A stretch of 59,005 nucleotides of DNA. It comes from Cryptosporangium phraense. Lineage in GTDB: Bacteria; Actinomycetota; Actinomycetes; Mycobacteriales; Cryptosporangiaceae. Under the pieces are notes generated by a model. It was not told where the DNA came from. It did not search any database and was given only the letters and a program-made list of their open reading frames with translations. Positions 16,658-24,980 of the stretch are shown one piece after another. The stretch spans positions 1 through 59,005 of the forward strand of contig NZ_VIRS01000043.1 of the NCBI RefSeq assembly GCF_006912135.1, written 5' to 3'. A program made the position numbers and the translations under genes. How positions within the stretch are numbered: the stretch's first letter is position 1; the number at the start of each line of letters is the position of its first letter.

Positions 16658-17665
16658 TCAGGAGGTGGAGGAGAGAGCGTGCGTGCGATTCCAGCTCAGC
16701 TGGACGCGGTCCCCGCGGCTGATGCCGGCCGGGTCGCCTTCGTTCTGGCGTTGCGCCACCAGTTGGCCGCCGGCGTCGAGGTCCACCACGTACCGGGTGG
16801 AGGCGCCGAGGTAGATCGTCTCGAGGACGGTCCCGTCCGCGGTCGCGTCCCCGGGGGCCGGCGACCCGATGCGGATCTTCTCCGGCCGAATGCTGACGGT
16901 GTCCGGCGCGCCGAGGATCGTCGTGGCGGGCTCGCCGGACAGCAGATTCGTCATGCCGACGAACCCGGCGACGAAATCGTTGACCGGCCGCTCGTACAGC
17001 TCAGCCGGCGACGCGATCTGCTCGAGGCGGCCCGCCCGCACCACCGCGACCCGGTCGCTCATCGTCAGCGCCTCGTCCTGGTCGTGCGTGACCAGCACGA
17101 ACGTAATTCCGACGTCCCGCTGCAACTGCTTGAGCTCGACCTGCATCTCCAGCCGGAGCGCGCGGTCGAGCGCGCCCAGCGGCTCGTCGAGCAGCAGCAC
17201 CTTGGGCCGGTTGACCAGCGCGCGAGCCAGCGCGACCCGCTGCCGCTGGCCGCCCGAGAGCTGACCGGGCCGCCGATCGCCGAACCCGTCGAGCCGGACC
17301 GACGTCAGCGCGGCCAGAGCCCGCTCCCGGCGCTCGGCCTTGCCGACCTTCTTGACCTTCAATCCATATTCGACGTTCCCCAGCACGGTGAGGTGCGGGA
17401 ATAGCGCGTAGTCCTGGAACACCGTGTTGACGTCCCGGTCGTACGGCGGCAGCGTCGTGACCTCGGTGCCCGACAGCAGCACCTGGCCGCTGGTCGGCAG
17501 CTCGAACCCGGCGATCATCCGGAGCAGCGTGGTCTTGCCCGAACCGGACGGCCCGAGCAGCGAGAAGAACTCGCCGTCGGGGATCTCGAGATCGACGCCG
17601 GCGACGGCCTCCACCTCGCCGAACGTCTTGCGCAGCCCGCGCAGCTCGATCGCGGGAGCATTCAA
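16658..17665 (-). CDS. potA: Polyamine-type ABC transporter ATP-binding protein (PotA-like)
   Basis: 335 aa. Walker A is GPSGSGKTT, the Q-loop is in VFQDYALFPHLTV, the signature is LSGGQRQRVALARAL, Walker B is VLLLDEPLGALD, and the H-loop is VLVTHDQDEA. The C-terminal TOBE domain (SIRPEKIRIG) is that of the PotA/MalK group. The start is TTG 17665, supported by AGGAG 6 bp upstream. The nearby ATG is out of frame. It is the first gene of the operon and is transcribed away from the GntR regulator across a 131-bp gap. Confidence 0.93.
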   Translation of the reverse strand: MNAPAIELRGLRKTFGEVEAVAGVDLEIPDGEFFSLLGPSGSGKTTLLRMIAGFELPTSGQVLLSGTEVTTLPPYDRDVNTVFQDYALFPHLTVLGNVEYGLKVKKVGKAERRERALAALTSVRLDGFGDRRPGQLSGGQRQRVALARALVNRPKVLLLDEPLGALDRALRLEMQVELKQLQRDVGITFVLVTHDQDEALTMSDRVAVVRAGRLEQIASPAELYERPVNDFVAGFVGMTNLLSGEPATTILGAPDTVSIRPEKIRIGSPAPGDATADGTVLETIYLGASTRYVVDLDAGGQLVAQRQNEGDPAGISRGDRVQLSWNRTHALSSTS

Positions 17666-17713
17666 CGGAACTCCTGGGGGGACGAAGGCGTTGGATCGAC
17701 CACGGGCCGAAAC

Positions 17714-17727
17714 CTATGACGTCATAG
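17714..17727. promoter_or_regulatory. 14-bp palindrome, candidate GntR operator
   Basis: CTATGACGTCATAG is a perfect palindrome in the 131-bp gap between the potA-like start and the divergent GntR gene. It lies 49 bp upstream of potA and 70 bp upstream of the regulator. Position and symmetry suit a dimeric GntR repressor controlling both directions. That assignment is inference. Confidence 0.6.
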
Positions 17728-17796
17728 TTCACAGCACAATATGGGCCCTCTGGAATTTATCGTCGAGTAACAGAGTGCACAAAGGAGGGTGGAGGG

Positions 17797-18549
17797 ATGC
17801 GACGGGTCTCCCGGGGTCCGCGCTCCGCGGTGTTCGCACCGTTGGAAAGCTTGAGCCGGACCGAGCTGGTCACCCACCGTCTCGCCGACGCGATCGTGCT
17901 CGGGCTGCTCATCCACGACGAGCAGCTGCCGAGCGAGACCGACCTGGCCAACGGCTTCGGCGTCTCGACGGTCACGGTCCGGGAAGCGCTCACCATCCTT
18001 CGCCAGCGCGGGCTGATCGAGACCCGCCGGGGCCGCGGTGGCGGCAGCTTCGTCCGCTCCCCCGGCGAGGACGCGCCCGGTGCGCTGCACGACCGGCTGC
18101 GCGATCTGAGCCCGGGGACATTACGGGACATCGGTGACCACTACGCGGCGATCCGGGGGGCGTCCGCGGCGCTCGCGGCCGAGCGCGCCGACCACGACGA
18201 CGTCGACCGGTTGTCGGCCGCCGTGTCGGCACTGGAGTCCGCGGCTACGCCCGGTGACCGGCGAAGAGCCGACGGACACTTCTGGATCGAGGTCGCCGCG
18301 GCCGCCCAGTCGGCCCGGCTGACCCGGGCCGAGCTCGCGCTGCAGACCGAGGTCGGCCCGTTGTTCTGGCTGGTCCTGGAGGACTCGTCGGCGCAGGCGC
18401 CGGCCGTCTCGCGCTCCCGCGCGGTCACCGCCGCGATCGCGTCCGGCGACGGCACCGCGGCCCGGGCCGCGGCCGAGGACCGCGTCGTCGATGCTGTGAA
18501 AACCTTGACCGAACGTCACCTCGAATTGGTACGCGAGGTTGCGGGATGA
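17797..18549 (+). CDS. GntR (FadR subfamily) transcriptional regulator
   Basis: 250 aa. The N-terminal winged helix-turn-helix (residues 20-90) includes LPSETDLANGFGVSTVTVREALTILRQRGLIETRRGRGGGSFV in short segments typical of GntR. The C-terminal all-helical FCD domain (residues 105-245) binds an effector, often a carboxylate, with metal-coordinating residues around DHYAAIRGASAAL and ADGHFWIEVAAAAQSARLTR. ATG 17797 has a strong GGAGGG upstream. Being divergent from the polyamine transporter and upstream of a Cache protein, it probably represses that transport operon. Confidence 0.92.
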   Translation: MRRVSRGPRSAVFAPLESLSRTELVTHRLADAIVLGLLIHDEQLPSETDLANGFGVSTVTVREALTILRQRGLIETRRGRGGGSFVRSPGEDAPGALHDRLRDLSPGTLRDIGDHYAAIRGASAALAAERADHDDVDRLSAAVSALESAATPGDRRRADGHFWIEVAAAAQSARLTRAELALQTEVGPLFWLVLEDSSAQAPAVSRSRAVTAAIASGDGTAARAAAEDRVVDAVKTLTERHLELVREVAG

Positions 18550-18553
18550 TCCG

Positions 18554-19303
18554 GTGGTGGATCGCTCGCCTGCCCATCTGACCGCGGCACCGCTGGAACC
18601 GGCCGTGGCCGGGGTGGTGACCGCGGTCCGCGCGGTCGTCGAGGGCGTCTTCGCCGACGTCGCCGCCCTCCGCCAGGGTGTCGAGGCGCTCTTCGAGCGC
18701 GCCGGCGCTCCGGTCGTCCGCGACGATCTCGCCGAGCTGTACCCCTCGCTCACTGCTCCACTGCGGACGCCCGGCGGGCCGGCCAAGGGAGCCGGGTTCG
18801 TGGCCGCGCCGCACGTGCTCGCCGACGCACCGTGGTGGCTCGAGTGGTGGATCCGCGAGCCGAGCGGCGAGCCGAGCCGGCTGATCGTCGACGTCGACCC
18901 GGACGGCGAGCATTTCTACGACTACACGACCCTGCCCTGGTACCGGGATCCGGCGCGCACCGGCCTGCGCAACGTCACCGGGCCGTACGTCGACTACCTC
19001 TGCACCGACGAGTACACGCTGACGTTCACCGAGTCGGTGCGCAGCGGCGGCCGGTTCCTCGGGGTCGTCGGAACCGACGTCGACGTGGACCGGTTCGAGG
19101 TGACCGTGCTGCCGTCGCTGCGCGCGGTGCCGGGCGCGGCGACGCTGATCAACGCGCACGGACGGGTGATCGCGTCGAACTCGCCGCACCGGAGCGGAGG
19201 GTCGCTGGTGCGTGACGTGGACGTGGCCGAGATGTGGGCGGCCGGCGATCCCCGGTTGATTCCGTGCGGGAACTTCCCGATCGGGCTGCTTCTCGTCCCT
19301 TAG
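18554..19303 (+). CDS. Cache (PDC) sensor-domain protein
   Basis: 249 aa. The C-terminal part has a PDC/dCache core: WWLEWWIREPSGEPSRLIVDV, YDYTTLPWYRDP, GPYVDYLCTDEYTLTFT and FLGVVGTDVDVDRFE. These strands form amine or amino-acid pockets in chemoreceptor Cache domains. Unlike most Cache proteins there is no signal peptide, TM helix or output domain, so it seems to be a soluble ligand-binding protein. GTG 18554 is 5 bp after the GntR stop. An overlapping TTG 18539 is an alternative start. Coupling to GntR next to a polyamine transporter suggests it senses or buffers the transported amine. Confidence 0.82.
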   Translation: MVDRSPAHLTAAPLEPAVAGVVTAVRAVVEGVFADVAALRQGVEALFERAGAPVVRDDLAELYPSLTAPLRTPGGPAKGAGFVAAPHVLADAPWWLEWWIREPSGEPSRLIVDVDPDGEHFYDYTTLPWYRDPARTGLRNVTGPYVDYLCTDEYTLTFTESVRSGGRFLGVVGTDVDVDRFEVTVLPSLRAVPGAATLINAHGRVIASNSPHRSGGSLVRDVDVAEMWAAGDPRLIPCGNFPIGLLLVP

Positions 19304-19314
19304 AGGCTCGTTCC

Positions 19315-19869
19315 TCAGAGGCAGGGGGCGTCGGCGGGCCAGCGCTCGGCCAGCACCAGGTGGAAGTGGCCGACGTCGCCGAATTCTTCGAGCCCCCGGT
19401 AGTCGTGGGCCACCCGGACGAAGCCCGGCGGGACCTCCAGCGCGAGGGCCAGGCCGAGCTGGTCGCGGGCGTCGGCGGTGGTGGCGGCCTCGACGCCGTC
19501 GAGCACGCTGAACAGGTCGGCGGTCATCCCGGACGGGGCCGGATCGACCCGGACCCGGTGGCCGGCGTTCTCGACCCGCATGCCGGCCGGGACGCGCTCG
19601 CGGTAGTAGCGGGCGCAGGCGTCCAGCCGCTCCTGCTGCTCGGCCGTGGGGGCGTCGGCGCCGTAGAGCGGAGGTAAGAACTCGAAGCGCAGGCCGTCGT
19701 GGACGACGCCGTGACCCTCGAGCGGGACCTGGACCGTCTCCTCGTCGACGTCGGCCCGTTCGCGGACCAGGGCCCGGGCCGTCGGGAGGTCGGGCGCCGG
19801 GGCCAGGATCTCGCCGGAGGCGAGGATCGGCTCCCAGCCGTCGTCGGTGTGCCGGTACGTCACGTCCAC
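19315..19869 (-). CDS. Hypothetical protein, 184 aa
   Basis: A soluble acidic protein of unknown function. The N-terminal segment MDVTYRHTDDGWEPILASGE and the internal GLEEFGDVGHFHLVLAERWP resemble strand-rich small folds, but I recognise no motif. It has no signal peptide, TM helix or Cys cluster. The start is GTG 19869, with AGGA upstream. It is convergent with the Cache gene (11-bp gap) and 24 bp downstream of the next minus-strand gene, so the two minus genes may be cotranscribed. Confidence 0.7.
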   Translation of the reverse strand: MDVTYRHTDDGWEPILASGEILAPAPDLPTARALVRERADVDEETVQVPLEGHGVVHDGLRFEFLPPLYGADAPTAEQQERLDACARYYRERVPAGMRVENAGHRVRVDPAPSGMTADLFSVLDGVEAATTADARDQLGLALALEVPPGFVRVAHDYRGLEEFGDVGHFHLVLAERWPADAPCL

Positions 19870-19893
19870 GCGGCCATCCTGCCGGATGCGGAG

Positions 19894-20769
19894 CTAATGC
19901 ACGGGGCGCGTCAGCGCCGAGAGGATCAGGATGCTGAGGCGGCGGGCCAGGTCCTTGGTGAACCCGGCGTCCTCGGCCGCCTCCTCGACGATCTGGCCGA
20001 CGGTGGCGGTGCCGAGGCTGCTGAGGTGCGGGAGCGTGGTGGCGGCTCCGGCGATCAGCCGGCTGCGGGCCGCCTGGCGGTTTCGGTGCCACCGCGAGAC
20101 GCCGTTGTGGTGGCGGGTGCCGACGTGTCCGAGCGCGCCGGTCGCGGCGCAGGTGAGGACGGCCAGGGAGAGGGCCGTGACGAGGTCGGCGTCGTCGCCG
20201 CCGAGCTCGAGGGCGAGCGGGTCGTGGCGCTTGGCTCCGGAGAGGGCCCAGTGGATGACCCGGCGTCGGAGGATGGGGTCGGCGAAGAAGCGGTCGGCGA
20301 CCACCGGGAAGCGGTCGAGTTCTTCGGGGGCGAGCTCGCGGACGATGAGCTCGGCGGCGCCTCCGACGGTGTCGGGGCCGAGTTCCGGGAAGTCGTCGTC
20401 GTAGTCGTAGTCGTAGTCCTCGAAGTCTTGCGGCTCCTCGGGCTCCGGCGGCTCTTCGGGCTCCGGCGATTCTTCGGGCTCGGGTTCGGGTTCCGGCTCG
20501 GTGTCGGCCGGCGGGTCCGGAGGGGGTGGCGGCGGAGGCGGGTTGAAGTCCGACTCGTCGAGATCCATCCAGCGCCAGGCGGACGCCTCCGGCGCGTCCC
20601 CGCGCCAGACGACCTCACCTTCGATGACGGCCCCGGCGCCGCTGGCGGCGTAGGAGTTGAACACCAGACGGGTGGTGGGAATGTCGTCTTCGTCCAAGTA
20701 GGGCGCGTAATAGGTGTTCACCACGAACGGCACGGTGGGTGCGTCGTCGTCGTCGAACGGAACGGTCAT
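19894..20769 (-). CDS. Hypothetical acidic protein with Pro/Glu/Asp-rich linker
   Basis: 291 aa in three parts. Residues 1-80 are a compact N-terminal domain (MTVPFDDDDAPTVPFVVNTY). Residues 80-128 are low complexity: eight consecutive Pro, then EPEPEPEPEESPEPEEP and an Asp/Tyr run DYDYDYDDD. Residues 130-291 are a helical domain with ELIVRELAPEELDRFPVVAD and RHHNGVSRWHRNRQAARSR. No signal peptide or TM helix is seen. The gene starts at ATG 20769 behind GGGAGG. The polyanionic linker could mimic nucleic acid or just be a flexible tether. The function is unknown. Confidence 0.75.
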   Translation of the reverse strand: MTVPFDDDDAPTVPFVVNTYYAPYLDEDDIPTTRLVFNSYAASGAGAVIEGEVVWRGDAPEASAWRWMDLDESDFNPPPPPPPPDPPADTEPEPEPEPEESPEPEEPPEPEEPQDFEDYDYDYDDDFPELGPDTVGGAAELIVRELAPEELDRFPVVADRFFADPILRRRVIHWALSGAKRHDPLALELGGDDADLVTALSLAVLTCAATGALGHVGTRHHNGVSRWHRNRQAARSRLIAGAATTLPHLSSLGTATVGQIVEEAAEDAGFTKDLARRLSILILSALTRPVH

Positions 20770-20802
20770 ACGCACCTCCCCGGCGTAAAGACGCTTCAGG
20801 GG

Positions 20803-21924
20803 TTAATTCGACGCCAGATCCAGATACTTGAGCGCTGGATCCCCCGGGCCGATCTCGTATCCGGACGCACCGGACCCACCCGCCGAACCACCGCGCCACG
20901 ACCACAGCAGAACTCCGGCCACCCCGGCCCGCTCCTGGGCCGCGATCTTGCGGCCGATCACCGCACCCCGCTCGTCGACCCCGCCGACCCGATCGGCCCG
21001 CACCCCCATCTCCCCGACGATCAGCGGCTTGCCCAGGGCCGCCGCCTGCCTGAGCCGGGCGGCCAGGCCGTTCCACCGATCGCCGGGCAGCTCCTCGACC
21101 GCGTAGTCGTGGTATTCGGCGACGTCGACGACCGGGAGCCGGTGCAGCGCCTCCCACTCACGATCGACCGCACCGCACTGACCGCTGCCCGCCGTACCCA
21201 CGCTGACCAGGTGATACGGGTCGACGGCGTGCAGCAGGCCACCGACGTCCGCGGTGAAGTTCCGGAGCAGGCCGGCCGCCGACGGCGGGCAGGCACCCCC
21301 GAGCGACGCACCGGGTTCGGGCTCGTTGACCAGCTGCCAGATCATGATCGTCGGGTCGTGCCGGTAGCGTTCCGCGACCTCACGCACCCACTCCCGGTAG
21401 GTCGCCGGCTGGCCGGGCGGCGGGGCGTCCCGGTACCCCGCCCGGTACCAGGCGTCGGTCTTGTACCCGGCCTCGGCCGAGGGGTAGCCCTCGCAGTCCG
21501 CCCACTGATTGCCCAGCACGGCGATGATCTTCAGCCGGTGCCGACGGGCCGCGGCGACGATCCCGTCGAGCCCCGACCAGTCCCGCCGCCCGTCGGACGT
21601 CGTCGCCAGCCGCTGGAAGAACCAGGTGCGGACGACCTGGACACCGGGGCCGAACGAGGAAGCGTCGACGTCGAGGTTGCTCGGGTCGCCACAGAAGCGT
21701 GCGCTCTCCGAAAAATCCGTGGCCGCATTCCAGACATTCAAGCCACCGAAGCGAAATGGTGCTCCGTCGAGGAAAAGCTGACCTTGCACGCTTGTGACGT
21801 ATTCCTCCCGGTAACTCGCTCCGCCCAGGCCCACCATGATCAGTCCCATCACGAGCAGCGTCCGAAAGGAGAATCGGGACGGCCCCCGTGGTGCCGCATG
21901 ACGCGCACGATGCACTCGGGTCAC
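20803..21924 (-). CDS. Glycoside hydrolase family 5-like endoglycanase (mannanase type)
   Basis: 373 aa. One N-terminal signal-anchor helix (residues 20-36) is followed by a (beta/alpha)8 barrel. The acid/base Glu201 is in WQLVNEPE and the nucleophile Glu305 in PLIVGEMG, both at the expected strand ends. The substrate-side motifs FRFGGLNVWN and VQVVRTWFF resemble beta-mannanases more than cellulases. The start is GTG 21924. It is divergent from the glycosyltransferase operon across a 465-bp gap, so it may trim or turn over the glycan that operon makes, which is inference from context. Confidence 0.88.
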   Translation of the reverse strand: MTRVHRARHAAPRGPSRFSFRTLLVMGLIMVGLGGASYREEYVTSVQGQLFLDGAPFRFGGLNVWNAATDFSESARFCGDPSNLDVDASSFGPGVQVVRTWFFQRLATTSDGRRDWSGLDGIVAAARRHRLKIIAVLGNQWADCEGYPSAEAGYKTDAWYRAGYRDAPPPGQPATYREWVREVAERYRHDPTIMIWQLVNEPEPGASLGGACPPSAAGLLRNFTADVGGLLHAVDPYHLVSVGTAGSGQCGAVDREWEALHRLPVVDVAEYHDYAVEELPGDRWNGLAARLRQAAALGKPLIVGEMGVRADRVGGVDERGAVIGRKIAAQERAGVAGVLLWSWRGGSAGGSGASGYEIGPGDPALKYLDLASN

Positions 21925-22389
21925 CGTACTTTCTTACGCTGCCGAATGGAGGTCAATGACTCGGAACGGCCGATGAAGCGTCCCCTAGCTTTAACCTATG
22001 GGTAACGTAGGAACCGCGATTCGCCACTACGTTTGATTCGCTGTCTCCATCGGGTCGTCGATGACCCACGGTCGAATACCGCGCGACGCAGCGGTCGCAG
22101 ACACGCTTCAGCACTAGCCGTTCCCAAGCACCCATCAGCAGGGGTGATCGGACGGGGGGACATCTGTGCTTTCTTCACTGCCTACCTCGCGATGGTTCCG
22201 AGACGTCCGTCTTCGTCAAAGGTAGGTCCGAACAGCGCCATATTCTACCCATCGGGCATAACTCGCGAAGCTCCCCGGTGGGCGCGATATTTCTTCCGCT
22301 TTTCCTCAGCTGATTCGGCTGCGCCCATTTCGTCGGCGCGCCATTTCGGCTCTCAGTAATGCGCTCGAGGTTCGAAATGGAGCCGGCTC
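21925..22389. other. 465-bp divergent regulatory gap between GH5 and the glycan operon
   Basis: The region is lower in G+C than its flanks and contains no convincing ORF. It must hold promoters for both divergent units. I looked for cyclic-dinucleotide riboswitch cores (the CUUUAACCUAUGGGU-like stretch near 21989) and could not support one. No perfect long palindrome was seen. Confidence 0.45.
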
Positions 22390-23526
22390 GTGGCCGACGT
22401 ACCCGATTCCGATCCCCATCCGAAACCCGTCGCCGACGGCGATGACGGTCCCTTACTCCTCGCGACTCGACCGGTGGAATCGAATTCTCTTTCGACCGCC
22501 GAATCACCCTCCCCCGAAAAGACCATTGCGGCTCCACCGAGCGCCCGACGCCGACTCGATTGGCGTCCGCCTTTTCGCGTCGCTCTGGTGGCCGTCGCCA
22601 TCGCCTTACTGGTGGCCGGCACGGCCGACCGGCTCTGGCCGGTCGTGCAGTCGGCGGGGATCCGGTCGTACCTGATCGCCGCGATCGCGGCCGGCGTCGT
22701 CGCGGTCCTCGTCCGCGGACGCCCGAGCCCCGACGAACCGAACATCCACGACCGGCAGGTCGACTACCTCGTCGGGCTGCCGCTGCTGGGCGCCTCGCTC
22801 TTCGTGGTCACCGCCCTGCCCGGGCGGTTCGGCCCCCAGTTCTGGACGTCCTACGCCGGGCTGATCTGCGTCCCGTTGTTCCTGGCCGGTGCGCTGGCGC
22901 TGGTGTTCGGCACGCGCGCGCTCTGGCGGCTCCGGCTGACGCTGACGCTCCTGACGATCGTCTTCCTCCCGATCTCCGACCCGGTGATCACGGCGATCAA
23001 CGAGGCCCTGCGCCGTCCGTTCCTGGCCGGGGTCCGGGCGGCCGGGGGTGGCGACTCGATCGCGTACTTCGAGTCGGCGCTGAGCGGCCTCGCCGGTCCG
23101 CTGGCCTTCCTGGTCGTCGTCGTCCTGCTGACCGCGACGGCCTCCCGGCGGGCCGAGGCGATCCGCCGGTTCGCCTGGCTGTCCGGTCTCGGCCTCGCGG
23201 TTCTGGTGACCCGGCTGGGCGGCGGGCTGGTCGCCGCCAGTTACGGGCCGGAGGCCGTCCACGCGGTTCTCGGCCCGCTGAACGACCTCTACGCCTTCCT
23301 GGTCTTCCTGGCCGCGACCAGCGTCCAGATCGTGCTGGCCGAGCGCCAGGGACGGCGGCCGGCCGTGGGCGTCGTCCGCGGACGACCGGTCGGCCGGGCC
23401 CGGGTCGCGCTCGTCATCGTCACCGCGACGGCGGTCGCGGTGGCCTGGCTCGGCCTGTCCACCGACCGTCGGTCCGACCTGCTGTCCGGCGCCGAGACCA
23501 CGGCCGAGACCTGGAGCGCGCGATGA
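22390..23526 (+). CDS. Exosortase/archaeosortase-like membrane protein without catalytic Cys
   Basis: 378 aa with about nine hydrophobic helices after a 55-residue disordered N-terminus. The order of features follows exosortases: HDRQVDYLVGLPLL near residues 120-133, then the pair LFLAGALALVFGTRALWRL and LTIVFLPISDP. The catalytic segment reads SALSGLAG (229-236) where exosortases have an A-C-S-G-L-R pattern. The Arg position is TRLGGG (274-279), and EAVHAVLG (288-295) matches the late conserved His segment. The nucleophile Cys is therefore missing, suggesting a non-transpeptidase role. The start is GTG 22390. The stop overlaps the next ATG as ATGA. The family assignment is from pattern only; a generic membrane protein is the alternative. 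Confidence 0.6.
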   Translation: MADVPDSDPHPKPVADGDDGPLLLATRPVESNSLSTAESPSPEKTIAAPPSARRRLDWRPPFRVALVAVAIALLVAGTADRLWPVVQSAGIRSYLIAAIAAGVVAVLVRGRPSPDEPNIHDRQVDYLVGLPLLGASLFVVTALPGRFGPQFWTSYAGLICVPLFLAGALALVFGTRALWRLRLTLTLLTIVFLPISDPVITAINEALRRPFLAGVRAAGGGDSIAYFESALSGLAGPLAFLVVVVLLTATASRRAEAIRRFAWLSGLGLAVLVTRLGGGLVAASYGPEAVHAVLGPLNDLYAFLVFLAATSVQIVLAERQGRRPAVGVVRGRPVGRARVALVIVTATAVAVAWLGLSTDRRSDLLSGAETTAETWSAR

Positions 23527-24980
23527 CCGCGAACGACCTGGCCCCGGCCGAGAGGCCGGTGGCGGCCGCCGCCGTACCCTCCCGCCTGTCGGCGCGCGAC
23601 CGGCTCTCGACCGGCCAGCGGGTGACGTTCGTCGTGGTGGCGGTCGTGCTGGTCGCCGGCCTGACGCTGGCGACGATGCCGACGCTGGTCGTTCTCGTCG
23701 CGGTGATCAGCGTCGCCTACCTGGCGATCTTCGCCGAACGGCTGATCCTGCTCCGGAAGGCGCTGACCGACCCGGGGACGCTCACGATCACGCCGGAGGA
23801 AGCGGCGGCCGTTCCCGACTCGGACCTGCCGATCTACACCGTGCTGATCCCCGCCTACCGGGAGCCGCAGGTGCTCCCGCACCTGCTGCACGCCATCACC
23901 GAGCTCGACTACCCACCGGACAAGCTCGATGTGATCCTCCTGCTCGAGGAGGACGACGAGGAGACCTACGCGGCCGCGACCGCGGTGGACCTGCCCGGCT
24001 ACTTCCGCGTGCTGCGGGTGCCGTACTCCGAGCCGCGAACCAAGCCCAAGGCCTGCAACGTCGGGCTGGAACTGGCCCGGGGCACGCTGGTGACGATCTT
24101 CGACGCCGAAGACCGGCCCGAGCCGCTCCAGCTCCGCCGGGCCGCGGTCGCGTTCGCCGACCTGCCGCCGGGCGTCGTCTGCCTGCAGGCGAAGCTCGCC
24201 TACTTCAACCACGACCAGAACATCATCACGAACTGGTTCACCACCGAGTACGCGATGTGGTTCGAGCAGATGCTGCCCGGGCTGGTCCGGCAGGACGCCC
24301 CGATCCCCCTCGGCGGGACGTCGAACCACTTCCGGACCGACGTCCTGCGTCGGCTGGGCGGGTGGGACCCGTTCAACGTGACCGAAGACGCCGACCTCGG
24401 CGTCCGGTTGCACCGCGCCGGGTACCGGACGCTCGTCCTCGACTCGGTCACGCTGGAAGAGGCCAACAGCGACGCGATCAACTGGTTGAAGCAGCGTTCC
24501 CGCTGGTACAAGGGCTACCTGCAGACGTGGCTGGTGCACTCCCGGCATCCGATCCAGCTCACCCGCGAGATCGGGCTGCTCGGCCTGCTGCGGTTCAACC
24601 TGTTCGTCGGGGGAACGCCGCTGCTCGCGCTGCTGAACCCGGTGCTGTGGGCGCTCACCCTGATGTGGTTCGTCGGGGAGCTGGGGTTCATCGATCGGCT
24701 CTTCCCGACCTGGTTGTACTTCATCGGGCTGGCCTGTCTGGTCCTCGGCAACTTCACGTTCGTCTACTGCAACGTCGTGGCCGCGCGGGTGACCGGCATT
24801 CCGTCGCTCGTGTCGCGGGCGCTGCTCTCCCCCGCCTACTGGGTGCTCATGTCGCTGGCCGCCTGCAAGGCGCTCGTGCAGCTGGTGGTGGCCCCGTCGT
24901 TCTGGGAGAAGACGACGCACGGCCTGGGCGCGACGGTTCCGGTCCCGGTGACCTCCGAGGTGACCCATGCCAACGCTTGA
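23523..24980 (+). CDS. Processive family 2 glycosyltransferase, membrane-bound
   Basis: 485 aa. Two N-terminal TM helices (residues 33-80) lead to a GT-A catalytic domain: YTVLIPAYREPQVLPHLL, the DxD-like FDAEDRPE, the acceptor-site TEDADLGVRLHRAGY, and the processive QxxRW motif as LKQRSRWYKGYLQTW. Three or four C-terminal TM helices follow, forming the polymer exit path. The organisation matches cellulose/hyaluronan-synthase-like enzymes, with the nearest actinobacterial relatives annotated as XRE-independent GT2 beta-glycan synthases. No PilZ domain is attached. ATG 23523 overlaps the upstream stop and its own 3' end overlaps the next gene by 14 bp. It is the likely polymerase or first transferase of the operon. 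Confidence 0.9.
   Translation: MTANDLAPAERPVAAAAVPSRLSARDRLSTGQRVTFVVVAVVLVAGLTLATMPTLVVLVAVISVAYLAIFAERLILLRKALTDPGTLTITPEEAAAVPDSDLPIYTVLIPAYREPQVLPHLLHAITELDYPPDKLDVILLLEEDDEETYAAATAVDLPGYFRVLRVPYSEPRTKPKACNVGLELARGTLVTIFDAEDRPEPLQLRRAAVAFADLPPGVVCLQAKLAYFNHDQNIITNWFTTEYAMWFEQMLPGLVRQDAPIPLGGTSNHFRTDVLRRLGGWDPFNVTEDADLGVRLHRAGYRTLVLDSVTLEEANSDAINWLKQRSRWYKGYLQTWLVHSRHPIQLTREIGLLGLLRFNLFVGGTPLLALLNPVLWALTLMWFVGELGFIDRLFPTWLYFIGLACLVLGNFTFVYCNVVAARVTGIPSLVSRALLSPAYWVLMSLAACKALVQLVVAPSFWEKTTHGLGATVPVPVTSEVTHANA

Noticed and set aside
21925-22389. Possible cyclic-dinucleotide riboswitch before GH5 or the glycan operon
   Set aside because: Core motifs of the known c-di-GMP and c-di-AMP riboswitches could not be placed on either strand.
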